This document shows, one piece after another, positions 8,729-19,048 of a stretch of 64,000 nt of DNA (position 1 is the first letter of the stretch; each line of letters starts with the position of its first letter). A model generated the notes under the pieces. It was not told the origin of the DNA, did no database searches, and was given only the letters and a program-made list of their open reading frames with translations. A program made the position numbers and the translations under genes. Origin of the DNA: Tumebacillus sp. BK434 (GTDB taxonomy: Bacteria > Bacillota > Bacilli > Tumebacillales > Tumebacillaceae); NCBI RefSeq assembly GCF_004340785.1, contig NZ_SLXS01000008.1, positions 62,001-126,000 of the forward strand, in the 5' to 3' direction.

Positions 8729-11376
8729 AAATCGAGGATATTCGGTTCATCCCTGGACCGAATCTCTATTTGCATCGTCCCGTCATGGTGATGCGCTTAC
8801 ATCTGGAAGAAAACGCCGGGAAGGAATCGTATGAATTTCCCGGTTTTGTCGACCGCCTGCTGCACCTCTTGCCCGGCCTGCACCAGCATCATTGTGCAAA
8901 AGGCGAGCCGGGCGGCTTCGTCGAGCGGCTGTACGGCGGTACATATATCGGCCACGTGATCGAACACACGGCCATCGAACTTTCCCGGCACATCGGCATC
9001 GGGGTCAACCGCGGCCAGACTTTATACGCGGATGATGGCGTCTATGACGTCGTTGTCGAGTGCCCGAACGAAGCAGGCATGGAAAGCCTGCTCCGCACCG
9101 CCTTTGAGCTGGTGCAAAGCTTGATCGAAGACGTGCCGTTCCCGCTGCAGGAGCGCTTGGAGGCGGCGAAAAAGCTGGTCGACCGCACTGCGCTCGGCCC
9201 CAGCACCCGCGCCATCGTCGAAGCGGCGGAAGAGCGCGGCATCCCGTATTATCGACTGAACGACAAAAGCCTCGTCCAGCTCGGCACCGGCCGCTATCTG
9301 AAGCGAATCCAGGCGACGATCACCGAAAACACGTCCTGCACAGGCGTGGACATCGCGTCCGACAAAGAGATGACCAAGCAGCTGCTCGACATGGCGGCGA
9401 TCCCCGTGCCGCACGGCGGCGTGGCGTATTCGGAAGCAGAGGCGGTGGAGCTGCTGGGCTACCTCGGCGGGGCGGTCGTCGTCAAGCCGCTCGACGGCAA
9501 TCAGGGCAAAGGCGTCTCGATCAACCTCATCTCGGAAGCGGAAGTGCAGAAAGCGTTCGCGATCGCCCATGAGTACTCGGACGGCGTGCTCCTCGAAGAC
9601 TACATCGAAGGGCGTCATTACCGCCTTCTGGTCGTCGGCGGCCAAGTCGTCGCCGCCTCGGAGCGCGTGCCGGCACACGTGGTTGGGGACGGCGCGAGCA
9701 CGATCGGGCAGCTGGTCGAGACAGCGAATCGCGATCCGCGCCGCGGCGACGGTCATGCGAAGGCGCTGAGCAAGATCGTCATCGACGATGTGGTCAACGC
9801 GCAGCTGAAGCGTGACGGGCGCTCGATCGACGATGTGCCGCACATGGGCGAGATGGTGCTCCTGCGGGACAGCGCCAACCTCTCCACCGGTGGCACGGCG
9901 GCCGATGTGACCGGGAAACTGCACTCGACGATCGCCGATGTGGCGGTGCGCACCGCGCGCATCGTCGGGCTCGATGTCTGCGGGATCGATTTTATCTGCC
10001 CCGACATCGCGGCACCGTTTGACGAGCACCGCTCGGCGGTGATCGAAGTCAACGCGGCGCCGGGCATCCGCATGCACCAGTCGCCGTCGTCCGGCGAGCC
10101 GCGCAACGTCGGGGAAGCGATCGTCGACATGCTTTATCCGCCGGGCGCGAAAACGCGGATTCCGGTGATCTCGATCACCGGCACCAACGGCAAGACGACG
10201 ACGACGCGGATGATCGGCCATGTGATGCAGTCGACCGGCAAGACGGTCGGCATGACCTCGACCGACGGCATCTACATCGACGGCAAATGCGTGGCCAAAG
10301 GCGATACGACCGGCCCACGCTCCGCCCGCGCCATCCTGTGCGATCCGGGCGTTGAAGTGGCGGTGCTGGAGACGGCGCGGGGCGGGATCGTGCGCGCCGG
10401 GCTCGGCTTTGACTATGCGGACGTCGGCATCATCACCAACATCCAGCCCGACCATCTCGGGCAGGACGGGATCGACACGGTGGAAGATCTGATCAGCGTG
10501 AAGACGCTGATCGCCGAGCGCGTCCGTCCGGGCGGCACGGTGATCCTCAACGCCGACGACCCGCATTTGAACCGGCTGCCGAAGACGATGAAAGAGCGGC
10601 ACAGCAGAGGGCGCAAGTTCGTCTTTTTCTCGCTCGACGACACGTCCCGCGTGCTGCGCCGTCACCTCTCGGAAGGCGGCACGGGCTATTTTTACCGCGA
10701 CGGCATGATCTATGAAGCGACCGGCGACACGGCACGGCAAGTGATGCGCGCCGATGCGATTCCGGTGACGATGCTCGGGGCGGCGCACTTCCACGTCGCC
10801 AATGCGATGGCGGCGATCGCCGCCTGCCGCGCCTACGGGATGTCCTGTGAAAAAATCGCTGCAGCGCTGTCCGGCTTCCGCAGCGACGTGCACAATCCGG
10901 GGCGCGTCAACCTCTATCAGGTCGGGCGCGGCTACGTGCTGGTCGACTACGGGCACAACCCGCATTCCTTCCAGGCGATCTGCGAGATGGCCGGACGCCT
11001 GCCGAACCGCCGCGTGACCGGGGTGGTCGGAGTGCCGGGCGACCGCAACAACGACATCGTCTCCCAGTCGGGGCGGGTCGCGGCGACCGGCTTTCACCGC
11101 TTGTTCGTCAAAGAAGACATCGACCTGCGCGGGCGGGCGCGCGGCGAGATCGCAGGGCTGCTCAAGCGGGCGATCGAAGCGGAGACGCCCGACAAAGAGT
11201 GCCGGGTCATTCACAATGAGTGCGACGCGCTGGAAGCGGCCCTGCAGGAGCTGGAAGACGGGGAGCTGATCGTCGTCTTCTACGAAAAGCTCTCGCCGAT
11301 CCTCGACGTGCTGAAGCGTCACGAAGCGGTCAGCGTCTCGCACATGGCGCTGCCCAAAACACACGCGAAGGTGTAA
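8725..11376 (+). CDS. cphA: Cyanophycin synthetase
   Basis: CphA polymerises aspartate and arginine into cyanophycin using ATP. The 883-residue length is typical. An N-terminal CphA domain (about 1-160) is followed by an ATP-grasp module ([12 protein letters not shown] near residue 252) and a Mur-ligase-like module with P-loop GTNGKTTT at 486-493. The ATG at 8725 lies after acgaggag and overlaps the cphB stop. The operon sits between sspF and ispE and is absent there in B. subtilis. A role as nitrogen reserve, perhaps linked to sporulation, is inferred. Confidence 0.95.
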   Translation: MKIEDIRFIPGPNLYLHRPVMVMRLHLEENAGKESYEFPGFVDRLLHLLPGLHQHHCAKGEPGGFVERLYGGTYIGHVIEHTAIELSRHIGIGVNRGQTLYADDGVYDVVVECPNEAGMESLLRTAFELVQSLIEDVPFPLQERLEAAKKLVDRTALGPSTRAIVEAAEERGIPYYRLNDKSLVQLGTGRYLKRIQATITENTSCTGVDIASDKEMTKQLLDMAAIPVPHGGVAYSEAEAVELLGYLGGAVVVKPLDGNQGKGVSINLISEAEVQKAFAIAHEYSDGVLLEDYIEGRHYRLLVVGGQVVAASERVPAHVVGDGASTIGQLVETANRDPRRGDGHAKALSKIVIDDVVNAQLKRDGRSIDDVPHMGEMVLLRDSANLSTGGTAADVTGKLHSTIADVAVRTARIVGLDVCGIDFICPDIAAPFDEHRSAVIEVNAAPGIRMHQSPSSGEPRNVGEAIVDMLYPPGAKTRIPVISITGTNGKTTTTRMIGHVMQSTGKTVGMTSTDGIYIDGKCVAKGDTTGPRSARAILCDPGVEVAVLETARGGIVRAGLGFDYADVGIITNIQPDHLGQDGIDTVEDLISVKTLIAERVRPGGTVILNADDPHLNRLPKTMKERHSRGRKFVFFSLDDTSRVLRRHLSEGGTGYFYRDGMIYEATGDTARQVMRADAIPVTMLGAAHFHVANAMAAIAACRAYGMSCEKIAAALSGFRSDVHNPGRVNLYQVGRGYVLVDYGHNPHSFQAICEMAGRLPNRRVTGVVGVPGDRNNDIVSQSGRVAATGFHRLFVKEDIDLRGRARGEIAGLLKRAIEAETPDKECRVIHNECDALEAALQELEDGELIVVFYEKLSPILDVLKRHEAVSVSHMALPKTHAKV

Positions 11377-11384
11377 GGAACGGG

Positions 11385-11411
11385 GAAAAAGCGTATTTTC
11401 TACGCTTTTTC
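11385..11411 (+). terminator. Terminator-like hairpin after cphA
   Basis: gaaaaagcgta / tacgctttttc form an 11-bp perfect stem with a 5-nt loop. The T-rich tract lies in the right arm. Confidence 0.65.
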
Positions 11412-11498
11412 TCCGTGTTTGGCAGGAAAATGACCTATCACATGGAAAGACTAAGCCAAAAGCAAGACACGATTCGTAATGAAGGTAGGTCATCTCTC

Positions 11499-12347
11499 AT
11501 GTGGACTGAAAAAGCGCAAGCCAAGATCAATCTGACCCTCGATGTGCTCCGCAAGCGCCCGGACGGCTATCACGAAGTCGAGATGGTGATGCAGACGGTC
11601 GATCTGTCCGACCATCTGACGTTCACTCCGACGGAGCAGGGGGAGATTGTTTTGTCTTGCACGGTGCCCTACATCCCGCTGGACAGCCGCAACCTCGTCT
11701 ATCAGGCGGCGAAGCTGGTCAAGGACACGTTTGGCATCAAGAGCGGCATTCGCATTCACATCGACAAGCGGATTCCCGTCGCGGCGGGGCTGGCCGGCGG
11801 GTCGAGCGATGCGGCGGCGACGCTGCGGGGGCTGAACCGGGTGTGGGGGCTCGGGCAGAGTTTAGACCAGCTCGCCGAACTCGGGGCGAAGATCGGTTCG
11901 GACGTGCCGTTTTGCATCTACGGCGGCACAGCGATCGCCCGCGGGCGCGGGGAAGTGATCACGCACCTGCCTAAGGTCGCCCCGACCTGGGTCGTGCTGG
12001 TCAAGCCGCCGATCGCCGTCTCGACGGCAGACGTCTACGGGCGGCTGAACGTGGCGGAGATCGAGAAGCACCCGAACACCGGCGCGATGGTCGAGGCGCT
12101 GACGACAGGCGATGTGCGCCTGATCGCTGCGCACCTCGGCAACGTGCTGGAAAAAGTGACATTTTCGATGTACCCGGAAGTGGAACGGCTGAAGAGCCAG
12201 CTCCTGAAGTTCGGAGCGGTCGGCGCTCTGATGTCGGGCAGCGGTCCGACCGTGTTTGCGCTCGCCGACAAGGAACACCGGGCGACACGCATCTACAACG
12301 CGCTGCGCGGGTTCTCCCGCGAGGTGTACCTCTGCCGCTTCTACTAG
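11499..12347 (+). CDS. ispE: 4-diphosphocytidyl-2-C-methyl-D-erythritol kinase
   Basis: IspE phosphorylates CDP-methylerythritol in the MEP pathway of isoprenoid synthesis. The 282-residue product has the GHMP-kinase ATP loop [12 protein letters not shown] at about 95-106 and the C-terminal MSGSGPTVF motif. The ATG at 11499 gives the usual N-terminus with AKINLTL; longer in-frame extensions upstream run into the cphA end. It is the first gene of a run ispE-nucleotidyltransferase-purR. Confidence 0.95.
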   Translation: MWTEKAQAKINLTLDVLRKRPDGYHEVEMVMQTVDLSDHLTFTPTEQGEIVLSCTVPYIPLDSRNLVYQAAKLVKDTFGIKSGIRIHIDKRIPVAAGLAGGSSDAAATLRGLNRVWGLGQSLDQLAELGAKIGSDVPFCIYGGTAIARGRGEVITHLPKVAPTWVVLVKPPIAVSTADVYGRLNVAEIEKHPNTGAMVEALTTGDVRLIAAHLGNVLEKVTFSMYPEVERLKSQLLKFGAVGALMSGSGPTVFALADKEHRATRIYNALRGFSREVYLCRFY

Positions 12348-12371
12348 GGTTGACGGAGGAGGAAGTGCTTC

Positions 12372-13088
12372 ATGGACGTGCTGGTGCTGGCGGGCGGTCA
12401 GAGTGCTGACCTGCCCGTTTTGCAAAAAGCGGACCTTTTGATCGGCGGCATCCCGATGGCGGAGCGCGTGGCGGCGGTGTTTCAGGACGTGCCCGCCGTG
12501 CGCTCCGTCCGCATCGAGCGGGGAGACAGCCCCTCTCTGGTCGCCAACCTGCTCGACGCGGTGCAGCGGCTGCAGGAGCAGGGCTGCAGCGAATACCTGC
12601 TGATCTCGTCCTGCGACATCCCGTTTTTGACGGCGGAGGCGGTGACGGGCTTTCTGGACGCCTGTCCGCCCGGCGCTGACTTCTATTACCCGGTCGTGCG
12701 CAAAGAGGCGTGCGAGCAGCAGTTCCCGGGGGTCAGGCGCACCTATGTCAAGCTGAAGGACGGCACGTTCACCGGCGGCAACCTGTTTCTCGTGCGCGCC
12801 GCCGTGCTGCCGCCGCTGCGGGCCCGTCTGAACCGGCTGTTTGCACATCGCAAGCGGCCGCTGCTGCTGGCGCGGGAGTTTGGGCTCGGCGTGGCGCTGT
12901 CCTTCGCCTGGTCCGCGCTGCTGGGGACGCTGACGATCGGGCGGCTGGAGCGGGAGGCGGAACGGATCGCCGGGATCAAGGCGAAAGCGGTGATCACCGG
13001 GTATGCGGAGATTGGCACCGACATCGACAAACTTTCCGATCTGGCACTTCTGGAACAGCTTGTCACAAACACGAAAGAAGTGATATGA
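12372..13088 (+). CDS. MobA-like nucleotidyltransferase
   Basis: The 238-residue product begins MDVLVLAGG, the nucleotide-binding loop of NTP_transferase/MobA-like proteins, and carries SSCDIPFL (about 76-83), the usual metal-site Asp region. The classical LAGGxSxRMG is replaced by LAGGQSADLPV, so the substrate is unclear. Similar genes lie between ispE and purR in other GC-rich Firmicutes; B. subtilis lacks it there. The start follows ggaggaggaag. The purR promoter lies inside its last codons. Confidence 0.8.
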   Translation: MDVLVLAGGQSADLPVLQKADLLIGGIPMAERVAAVFQDVPAVRSVRIERGDSPSLVANLLDAVQRLQEQGCSEYLLISSCDIPFLTAEAVTGFLDACPPGADFYYPVVRKEACEQQFPGVRRTYVKLKDGTFTGGNLFLVRAAVLPPLRARLNRLFAHRKRPLLLAREFGLGVALSFAWSALLGTLTIGRLEREAERIAGIKAKAVITGYAEIGTDIDKLSDLALLEQLVTNTKEVI

Positions 13089-13110
13089 TTTAAGTATCAA
13101 TGTTCGTGTT
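13060..13110 (+). promoter_or_regulatory. purR promoter with a PurBox pair
   Basis: TTGTCA (13060-13065), 18 nt and TATGAT (13084-13089, preceded by TGn) form the promoter. AACACGAA (13068-13075) and TTCGTGTT (13103-13110) are a perfect inverted repeat flanking the -10. The 27-nt gap between the CGAA and TTCG cores equals that of B. subtilis PurBox pairs (16-17 nt between 14-nt boxes). Autorepression by PurR is inferred. Confidence 0.65.
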
Positions 13111-13129
13111 TCGGAAGGAGACAAGTGGG

Positions 13130-13957
13130 GTGAGTAAAATGCGACGCAGTGAGCGTATCGTGCGACTGACACAGATACTGCTGGAACAGCCGCACCGCGT
13201 GCTGTCGCTTACGGAGATGGCCGACAAGCTCTCCTCGGCAAAATCATCCCTGAGCGAAGACTTGGCGATCATCCGCGAGGTGATGGAGTCCGAAGGGCTC
13301 GGCACGCTGGAGACGCAGGCAGGCGCTGCCGGCGGCGTGCGCTACGTGCCGGGCTTTCGCACAGACCTCGGGCTTGAGTATGTGCAGAAGATTGGCACCT
13401 TGCTCGGCACCGGGGACCGCATTTTGCCGGGCGGCTTTTTGTACATGTCGGACGTGCTCGGCGATCCGATGCTGCTCGACACGGCGGGCAAGATGTTTGC
13501 CGCCCGCTTCAAGGACGCGGGGGCCGACTATGTGGTCACCGTCGAGACGAAAGGCATTCCGCTGGCCGTCGCGACGGCGCGCTACCTCGGCGTGCCGATG
13601 GTCGTCGTGCGCCGTGACCACAAGGTGACAGAAGGCTCGTCGGTGTCGATCAACTACGTGTCCGGCTCGCGGCGGATTCAGACGATGTCTCTGTCGCGGC
13701 GGTCTCTGCCGGAGAAGTCGAAGGTGCTGGTCGTCGACGACTTCATGAAGGCGGGCGGCACCGTCAAGGCTTTGGTCGACCTGATGAAAGAGTTTCAGGT
13801 CGAAGTGGTCGGCACCGGCATTTTCATGTCGACCGAAGAACCGCAGGACAAGATGATCTCAGGTTATGTTTCTTTGGCGACCCTGCGCGAATTCGATGAG
13901 CAGGCGAGCCAGGTGGAGATCGTCCCCGGCACTTATTTTAGTCAGGAGGAATTGTAA
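13130..13957 (+). CDS. purR: Purine operon repressor PurR
   Basis: PurR represses purine synthesis and transport genes and is released by PRPP. The 275-residue product has an N-terminal winged helix ([16 protein letters not shown]) and a phosphoribosyltransferase-like domain with the PRPP loop [14 protein letters not shown] near 198-212. GTG at 13130 was chosen because it lies nine bases after ggaaggag; ATG at 13139 is possible. The upstream PurBox pair suggests autoregulation. ridA follows at once. Confidence 0.93.
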   Translation: MSKMRRSERIVRLTQILLEQPHRVLSLTEMADKLSSAKSSLSEDLAIIREVMESEGLGTLETQAGAAGGVRYVPGFRTDLGLEYVQKIGTLLGTGDRILPGGFLYMSDVLGDPMLLDTAGKMFAARFKDAGADYVVTVETKGIPLAVATARYLGVPMVVVRRDHKVTEGSSVSINYVSGSRRIQTMSLSRRSLPEKSKVLVVDDFMKAGGTVKALVDLMKEFQVEVVGTGIFMSTEEPQDKMISGYVSLATLREFDEQASQVEIVPGTYFSQEEL

Positions 13958-13958
13958 A

Positions 13959-14339
13959 ATGGAAAAGAACATCATCTCGACAGAAAACGCTCCGGCGGCG
14001 ATTGGCCCGTACTCGCAAGCGATGAAAGTGGGCAACATGCTCTTCACCTCCGGCCAGATCCCGCTCACTCCGGCAGGCGACCTCGTCACCGGCCCGATCA
14101 AAGAGCAGACGCACCAAGTGTTCCAAAACCTCAAAGGCGTGCTCGAAGCGGCTGGCGCATCGTTTACCGACGTTGTGAAAGCAACCGTTTTCATCGCCGA
14201 CATGAACCAGTTTGGCGAAATCAACGAGGTGTACGCCGAGTATTTTGGCGACCATCGTCCGGCCCGCTCCACCGTGGAAGTGGCGCGCCTGCCGAAAGAC
14301 GTTGGCGTGGAGATCGAACTGATCGCATTTGTTAAGTAG
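13959..14339 (+). CDS. ridA: Enamine/imine deaminase RidA (YabJ)
   Basis: RidA hydrolyses reactive 2-aminoacrylate-type imines released by PLP enzymes. The 126-residue length and the segments [19 protein letters not shown] and [14 protein letters not shown] are family hallmarks; the Arg of PARSTVEV binds the substrate carboxylate. The start is one base after the purR stop codon, after aggagga, so both genes are co-transcribed. In B. subtilis yabJ has the same position and affects purine regulation. Confidence 0.95.
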   Translation: MEKNIISTENAPAAIGPYSQAMKVGNMLFTSGQIPLTPAGDLVTGPIKEQTHQVFQNLKGVLEAAGASFTDVVKATVFIADMNQFGEINEVYAEYFGDHRPARSTVEVARLPKDVGVEIELIAFVK

Positions 14340-14351
14340 TAAAGGATTCCT

Positions 14352-14382
14352 AAACGCTCCTCTCCGAGGGGCGTTTTTTATT
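14352..14382 (+). terminator. Terminator of purR-ridA
   Basis: aaacgctcctc / gaggggcgttt form an 11-bp stem with one G-T pair and a 3-nt loop, followed by a T-run. Confidence 0.85.
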
Positions 14383-14475
14383 TTGTTTCAGAGGTTAACA
14401 TCAACGTGAAACTATAATCATAAGAGTCGCACTAAAATTGTAGGCTTTGACTTTAAGAAATTTTGATCTGTAAGA

Positions 14476-14501
14476 AGGAATTAAGCGATGAAAGGTCGTA
14501 T
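14476..14501 (+). promoter_or_regulatory. Possible sigma-H promoter of spoVG
   Basis: AGGAATT (14476-14482), 12 nt, and GTCGTAT (14495-14501) fit the sigma-H pattern AGGAwww-N11/12-RnnGAAT with one mismatch. B. subtilis spoVG is a classical sigma-H gene. Confidence 0.4.
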
Positions 14502-14557
14502 TATAAGATTAAGTTAGGCAACACGTAACTACACAAACGTTTAAAGAGGTGACAGAT

Positions 14558-14842
14558 GTGCAAATCACTGATGTTCGTCTTCGCAAAATGAACACAGAGG
14601 GCCGCATGAAGGCCATTGCATCCATTACGATTGACAACGAGTTTGTTATCCATGACATCCGTATTATTGACGGGAACAACGGCATGTTTGTCGCGATGCC
14701 GAGCAAGCGCACTCCGGACGGGGAATTCCGCGATATCGCGCATCCGATTTCGTCTGAAACGCGCCAGAAGATCCAAGACGCGATTTTGAACGAATACTAC
14801 CGCGTCGAAGAAGAAAGCGCAGAAGAAGTCACGATCGCCTAA
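14558..14842 (+). CDS. spoVG: Regulator SpoVG
   Basis: SpoVG is a small nucleic-acid-binding regulator of asymmetric septation and cortex formation. The 94-residue product has the near-invariant [18 protein letters not shown] region and [13 protein letters not shown] at 14558 is five to six bases after aaagaggtga and gives the usual N-terminus. The longer frame from 14549 would start inside the ribosome binding site. Confidence 0.95.
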   Translation: MQITDVRLRKMNTEGRMKAIASITIDNEFVIHDIRIIDGNNGMFVAMPSKRTPDGEFRDIAHPISSETRQKIQDAILNEYYRVEEESAEEVTIA

Positions 14843-14864
14843 TGGCAGATCGTCATCGTACATA

Positions 14865-14908
14865 AACAGGCCTCGTAAAGCCCCCGCTTACGAGGCCTGT
14901 TTTTTTAG
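14865..14908 (+). terminator. Terminator of spoVG
   Basis: A 14-bp perfect stem (aacaggcctcgtaa / ttacgaggcctgtt) is followed by a T-run. Confidence 0.92.
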
Positions 14909-14939
14909 CTGACAATTTCTTTCGATCTTGTGAAGTTGG

Positions 14940-15003
14940 TTGAAATGGGGAATCTTATAAGATATAGTTTGTGTTGGACAACCCCTGTAAACCTTCGTTT
15001 ACA
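14940..15003 (+). promoter_or_regulatory. glmU promoter and leader hairpin
   Basis: TTGAAA (14940-14945), 17 nt and TATAGT (14963-14968) form the promoter. TGTAAAC (14986-14992) and GTTTACA (14997-15003) form a perfect 7-bp hairpin with a cttc loop in the leader. It lacks a T-run, so it may stabilise the mRNA or be an operator. Confidence 0.55.
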
Positions 15004-15043
15004 GTTGATAGATAGCGAGTTCTCGGATGAGGGAGGATGGCAA

Positions 15044-16429
15044 ATGGCAGGTACTTACGCGGTGGTGTTAGCTGCGGGCATGGGCACCCGCATGAAATCG
15101 AAAAAGCACAAAGTCTTGCACGAGATCTGCGGCAAGCCGATGATCCAGCACATGCTGGACACGCTGACAGCGACCGGTTTTGACCGCAAAGTGATCATCG
15201 TCGGCGCTTCCAAGGAGCAGGTGATGGAAACGCTCGGCGAGCAGGAATACGCGGTGCAGGCCGAGCAGCTCGGAACGGCGCATGCGGTGATGATGGCGCA
15301 GGACAAGCTGGGCCATGAGGAAGGGCTGACCCTGGTCTGTGCCGGCGACACTCCGATCATCCGTCAAGAAACGCTGGAGCGGATGCTTCTTGCGCACAAA
15401 GCGAGCGGCGCGGCGGTGACCGTGCTGACCGCGGTGGTCGAGAACCCGTTTGGCCTCGGCCGCATCATCCGCGATGACGCCGGCAACGTGCTGCGCATCG
15501 TCGAGGAGAAAGATGCGAGCGCGGAAGAGCGGCTCGTGCGCGAGATCAACTCCTCCGTCTTCTTGTATGACAACCAGTTGCTGTTCCACGCGCTGGGACA
15601 GATCGATAACAACAATGCGCAAGGGGAATACTACCTCCCTGATTGCCTGGAAGTGCTGCGCCGCGAAGGTCACAAGGTAAACGCTTTCGTCACCGACGAC
15701 CCGCGGGAGATTCAAGGCATCAACGACCGCGCCCAACTGGCGATCGCCAACGAGATCATCCGCGAGCGCATCGCGCTTACTCATATGAAAAACGGCGTCA
15801 CCTTCATCGATCCGAAGAACACCTACATCGATGCGGGCGTGGAGATCGGCGCTGACACCGTGATCTGGCCGGGTACCGTGCTGCAAGGCAACACGGTGAT
15901 CGGGGCGGACTGCACGATCGGCCCGAACGCGCACTTCGTCAATGTCACCGTGCAGGACGGCGTCACCGTCAAGCATTCGGTGCTGACCGACGCGGTGGTC
16001 GAGAACCAAGCGGCCGTCGGTCCGTTTGCCTACCTGCGTCCGAAGGCTCACATCGGCGCGGGCGCGAAGATCGGCGATTTTGTCGAGATCAAAAATGCAA
16101 CGATCGGCGCAGGCAGCAAAGTGTCGCATCTTTCCTACATCGGCGATGCCGAAGTCGGAGCGGGCGTCAACGTCGGCTGCGGCACGATCACCGTCAACTA
16201 CGACGGCGTGAAGAAGCACAAGACGATCATCGGCGACAACACGTTTGTCGGCTGCAACTCCAACCTCGTCGCCCCGGTGACGCTCGGCCAGAACGTCTAC
16301 GTCGCCGCCGGTTCGACGGTGACCGCCGACGTCCCGGACGGGGCGCTGGCGATCGCGCGGGAACGTCAAGTGAACAAAGAAGGCTATACAGAAAAATTGC
16401 AAGCGCGCCTGAAACAGGAAAAAAGCTAG
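15044..16429 (+). CDS. glmU: Bifunctional UDP-N-acetylglucosamine pyrophosphorylase / glucosamine-1-phosphate acetyltransferase
   Basis: GlmU makes UDP-GlcNAc for cell-wall synthesis. The 461-residue length is standard. The uridyltransferase half begins with [13 protein letters not shown], and the C-terminal half carries many hexapeptide repeats of a left-handed beta-helix ending in the acetyltransferase site ([11 protein letters not shown]). ATG 15044 follows gggagg. The prs gene begins 14 bp downstream, so glmU-prs is an operon as in B. subtilis. Confidence 0.96.
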   Translation: MAGTYAVVLAAGMGTRMKSKKHKVLHEICGKPMIQHMLDTLTATGFDRKVIIVGASKEQVMETLGEQEYAVQAEQLGTAHAVMMAQDKLGHEEGLTLVCAGDTPIIRQETLERMLLAHKASGAAVTVLTAVVENPFGLGRIIRDDAGNVLRIVEEKDASAEERLVREINSSVFLYDNQLLFHALGQIDNNNAQGEYYLPDCLEVLRREGHKVNAFVTDDPREIQGINDRAQLAIANEIIRERIALTHMKNGVTFIDPKNTYIDAGVEIGADTVIWPGTVLQGNTVIGADCTIGPNAHFVNVTVQDGVTVKHSVLTDAVVENQAAVGPFAYLRPKAHIGAGAKIGDFVEIKNATIGAGSKVSHLSYIGDAEVGAGVNVGCGTITVNYDGVKKHKTIIGDNTFVGCNSNLVAPVTLGQNVYVAAGSTVTADVPDGALAIARERQVNKEGYTEKLQARLKQEKS

Positions 16430-16443
16430 GGGGCAAGTGGACC

Positions 16444-17397
16444 ATGACGCCATATAAAGACAAGAAGCTGAAGATCTTTGCAGGGAACGCCAATCCGGAG
16501 TTGGCACGAGAGATCGCCGATCAAGTCGGCGTGCCGCTCGGTTCTTCCACCGTCATCCGCTTTAGCGACGGCGAGATTCGCACCAAGATCGATGAGAGCG
16601 TGCGCGGCTGCGACGTGTTTGTCGTCCAGCCGACGTCGGCGCCGGCCAACGAGCACATCATGGAGCTCTTGATCATGGTCGACGCGTTGAAGCGCGCATC
16701 GGCGAAGAGCATCAACGTGGTGGTGCCGTACTACGGCTATGCGCGTCAAGACCGCAAGTCCCGCGCCCGCGAGCCGATCACGGCGAAGCTGACGGCGAAC
16801 CTGATCCAGACGGCAGGCGCACACCGCATGATCACGATGGACCTGCATGCCGGCCAGATCCAAGGTTTCTTCGACATCCCGGTTGATCATTTGCTGGCGG
16901 AGAAGCTGCTGGCCGATTACTTCGGTCAAAAAGGCCTCGAAGATGTCGTCATCGTCTCCCCCGACATGGGCGGCGTCACCCGTGCCCGCGGCATGGCGGA
17001 ACGCCTCGGAGCCGGCATCGCGATCATCGACAAGCGCCGTCCGGAACCGAACGTCTCGGAAGTCATGAACATCATCGGCAACATCGAAGGCAAGACGGCG
17101 ATCATGATCGACGACATGATCGACACCGCCGGCACGATCACCCACGGCGCTGCGGCGCTGATGGAACGCGGCTGCCGCGAAGTCTACGCCTGCTGCGTCC
17201 ACCCGGTGCTCTCAGGTCCTGCGATCACCCGCCTCGAACAGTCGGTGATCAAAGAGGTGGTCGTCTGCAACACCATCGCCCTCGACGAAGAAAAACGCGC
17301 CGGCACCAGCAAGATCACCCAGCTGTCTGTCGCGTCCCTGATCGGCAATGCGATTATGAAAATCCATGAAGAAGAGTCTGTATCGACTTTGTTTTAA
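16444..17397 (+). CDS. prs: Ribose-phosphate pyrophosphokinase
   Basis: Prs makes PRPP from ribose 5-phosphate and ATP for nucleotide, His and Trp synthesis. The 317-residue product has FSDGEI near the N-terminus, the flexible-loop segment [12 protein letters not shown] and the PRPP loop [15 protein letters not shown]. The ATG follows an aggggg site just after glmU. Its product PRPP is the ligand of PurR encoded nearby. Confidence 0.96.
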   Translation: MTPYKDKKLKIFAGNANPELAREIADQVGVPLGSSTVIRFSDGEIRTKIDESVRGCDVFVVQPTSAPANEHIMELLIMVDALKRASAKSINVVVPYYGYARQDRKSRAREPITAKLTANLIQTAGAHRMITMDLHAGQIQGFFDIPVDHLLAEKLLADYFGQKGLEDVVIVSPDMGGVTRARGMAERLGAGIAIIDKRRPEPNVSEVMNIIGNIEGKTAIMIDDMIDTAGTITHGAAALMERGCREVYACCVHPVLSGPAITRLEQSVIKEVVVCNTIALDEEKRAGTSKITQLSVASLIGNAIMKIHEEESVSTLF

Positions 17398-17420
17398 ATA
17401 AACGCATCAATGACTAGCGA

Positions 17421-17453
17421 AAGCCCTCTGAAACCAGAGGGCTTTTTGTTTTT
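17421..17453 (+). terminator. Terminator of glmU-prs
   Basis: agccctctg / cagagggct form a 9-bp perfect stem with a 4-nt loop, followed by T-rich sequence. Confidence 0.9.
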
Positions 17454-17484
17454 CAAATACAAGGGATTTTTTCTAAATTAAGGG

Positions 17485-17513
17485 TTGTCAAATCTGGTAA
17501 ATTATACTACTAT
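17485..17513 (+). promoter_or_regulatory. Promoter of the exported-protein gene
   Basis: TTGTCA (17485-17490), 17 nt, TACTAT (17508-17513). The surrounding 17455-17590 stretch is AT-rich and has no other visible signal. Confidence 0.45.
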
Positions 17514-17603
17514 TAACGTATTGGTTGATACAGTTTAGTTGTTTTATGGTTATATTCTTTGATATTACATGTTGTAACTTTATTTTTGCGAGGAGGAACC
17601 CAC

Positions 17604-18224
17604 GTGAGCGTGAAACGAGCACTCCTTGTCAGCGGTGCCGTGATTGCTGCCTTTTTCGTCGGGATGTACAGCGAATCGTTTCTGGCACAAGGCGAGTCGC
17701 CGACGTCTGCACAGGAAACGGTCAAACCGGGCCAGAACGGCAATCAATTTGAAAGTGTTTATCAGGCGATTAAACAGAATTTTCAGATGGAGGGTTACCA
17801 AGAGATTCTAAAAGATACAGACTCGATCGTCTTGGTGCCGGACAGCGTGGCCGGTCCGCAATATGCCGACGGGGGTCTCTATCCCAGACAAAAAAGCATG
17901 ATCTTTAAAAAGAAATCGAACGGCACCGTCCTGTTGCTGAGCATTAGCAAAACGGACAATGCCGTGCAGGGAAAACGCTGGACGCACAGCAGTGGCTACG
18001 AAGCCAGACAGTATAACTCCCCCGAGGGTGACTACAAGGACGTATACGCTGCCATATTCCCGCAGACGGACGTGTACACGTACAGTTTTGAAGGGACGGG
18101 TTACAGCATCAACCTCACTGCGCTCGCGCATCCGATGATGGCGGAAGAGGGGGTTCTCGCCCTCAATGAACTTGCTCAATTTACAGACAAACTCAACACT
18201 TTCTTGAAGGAAAAACACTTCTAA
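17604..18224 (+). CDS. Exported or membrane-anchored protein of unknown function
   Basis: I do not recognise this 206-residue protein. A basic start (MSVKRA) and one hydrophobic helix (about residues 6-22) indicate a signal anchor; the rest (about 175 residues) would lie outside the membrane. There is no lipobox, cysteine pair or known catalytic motif. GTG 17604 follows gaggagg; the upstream extension from 17559 has no such site. It and the next gene are an insertion between prs and ctc relative to B. subtilis. Confidence 0.75.
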   Translation: MSVKRALLVSGAVIAAFFVGMYSESFLAQGESPTSAQETVKPGQNGNQFESVYQAIKQNFQMEGYQEILKDTDSIVLVPDSVAGPQYADGGLYPRQKSMIFKKKSNGTVLLLSISKTDNAVQGKRWTHSSGYEARQYNSPEGDYKDVYAAIFPQTDVYTYSFEGTGYSINLTALAHPMMAEEGVLALNELAQFTDKLNTFLKEKHF

Positions 18225-18320
18225 TCGGATATAGGGGTGCACTTACCGGGCGGGCAGTCATATTTACGCACTTTTATATAAATAAAAAAGGCACGGACAG
18301 TGCCGGAAAAGAGGAGAAAC

Positions 18321-18938
18321 ATGAAAAAGCAAGCAGTAGCAGTTCTGATGTCTGTCGCACTTATCTCGACTTTTTCCACCACCGCAGCTTTTGCAAAAGA
18401 AGCAGACCGCAAAGTAGGGTCCTACTCCCAACCGACAAAGGTCGTGCAGCCGGAAGACTCCTTCGTCGTCTATGAAGCAAACGGCTATGTCAGTGGCTCT
18501 ACCTACGGAACTCCGTCCTACGTGGACCTCAAGTACTATCTGAACCATCGCGCGGACATCAGCGTTCCGTCCGGTGTAACCGCAACCTATGAGTTCAGCC
18601 AAACGGTTACCTCCACCTCGTACCGTCAACACACGGTCGATGCCGGTGTAAAAGCTTCCGGATCGATTGCAGTTGTCGATATCGAAGGTCATATCAAATA
18701 TACCTATCAAAATTCTACGACCATGACCTATACCAAAGGTACGAAATCGAACATCAACGTGAGTGCTCCGGGTTCTTACACGGTCTACTGGTACAACGAG
18801 GCGCAAGTGTACACCCTCTACTGCAAATGGTGGGGCTACACGGTAGACGCACCGAACACTCGCAAGCAAATCACCCGTATTGCCGGCGAAGTGAGAGAGC
18901 CGAAGCAATGGGAAAACATCGATGTCGTAAAACGCTAG
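18321..18938 (+). CDS. Secreted beta-rich protein, possibly pore-forming-toxin-like
   Basis: The 205-residue product has a classical signal peptide cleaved after TTAAFA (about residue 25). The mature part is rich in Tyr, Ser and Thr with alternating patterns (YEFSQTVTSTSYRQHTV, then KYTYQNSTTMTYTKGTKSN), reminiscent of the strands of aerolysin/ETX-MTX2 beta-pore proteins. That resemblance is by pattern only and may be fortuitous. A single Cys (YCKWWGY) precedes the C-terminal part. ATG 18321 follows gaggag. Function is unknown. Confidence 0.75.
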   Translation: MKKQAVAVLMSVALISTFSTTAAFAKEADRKVGSYSQPTKVVQPEDSFVVYEANGYVSGSTYGTPSYVDLKYYLNHRADISVPSGVTATYEFSQTVTSTSYRQHTVDAGVKASGSIAVVDIEGHIKYTYQNSTTMTYTKGTKSNINVSAPGSYTVYWYNEAQVYTLYCKWWGYTVDAPNTRKQITRIAGEVREPKQWENIDVVKR

Positions 18939-18948
18939 TCTTGGCATG

Positions 18949-18980
18949 AACCCCTGATCTCCGGATCAGGGGTTTTCTCT
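18949..18980 (+). terminator. Terminator after the secreted-protein gene
   Basis: aacccctgatc / gatcaggggtt form an 11-bp perfect stem with a 4-nt loop, followed by tttctctt. Confidence 0.88.
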
Positions 18981-19048
18981 TGGGGGTGTAATTTCCAAGT
19001 GATTGGGGCATCCTAGTCCGGTACATGTGAAACGGGAGGTTGATTTTG

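Noticed and set aside
9022-11493. 823-codon open frame opposite cphA
   Set aside because: Shadow of a GC-rich coding strand; no motifs and no ribosome binding site.
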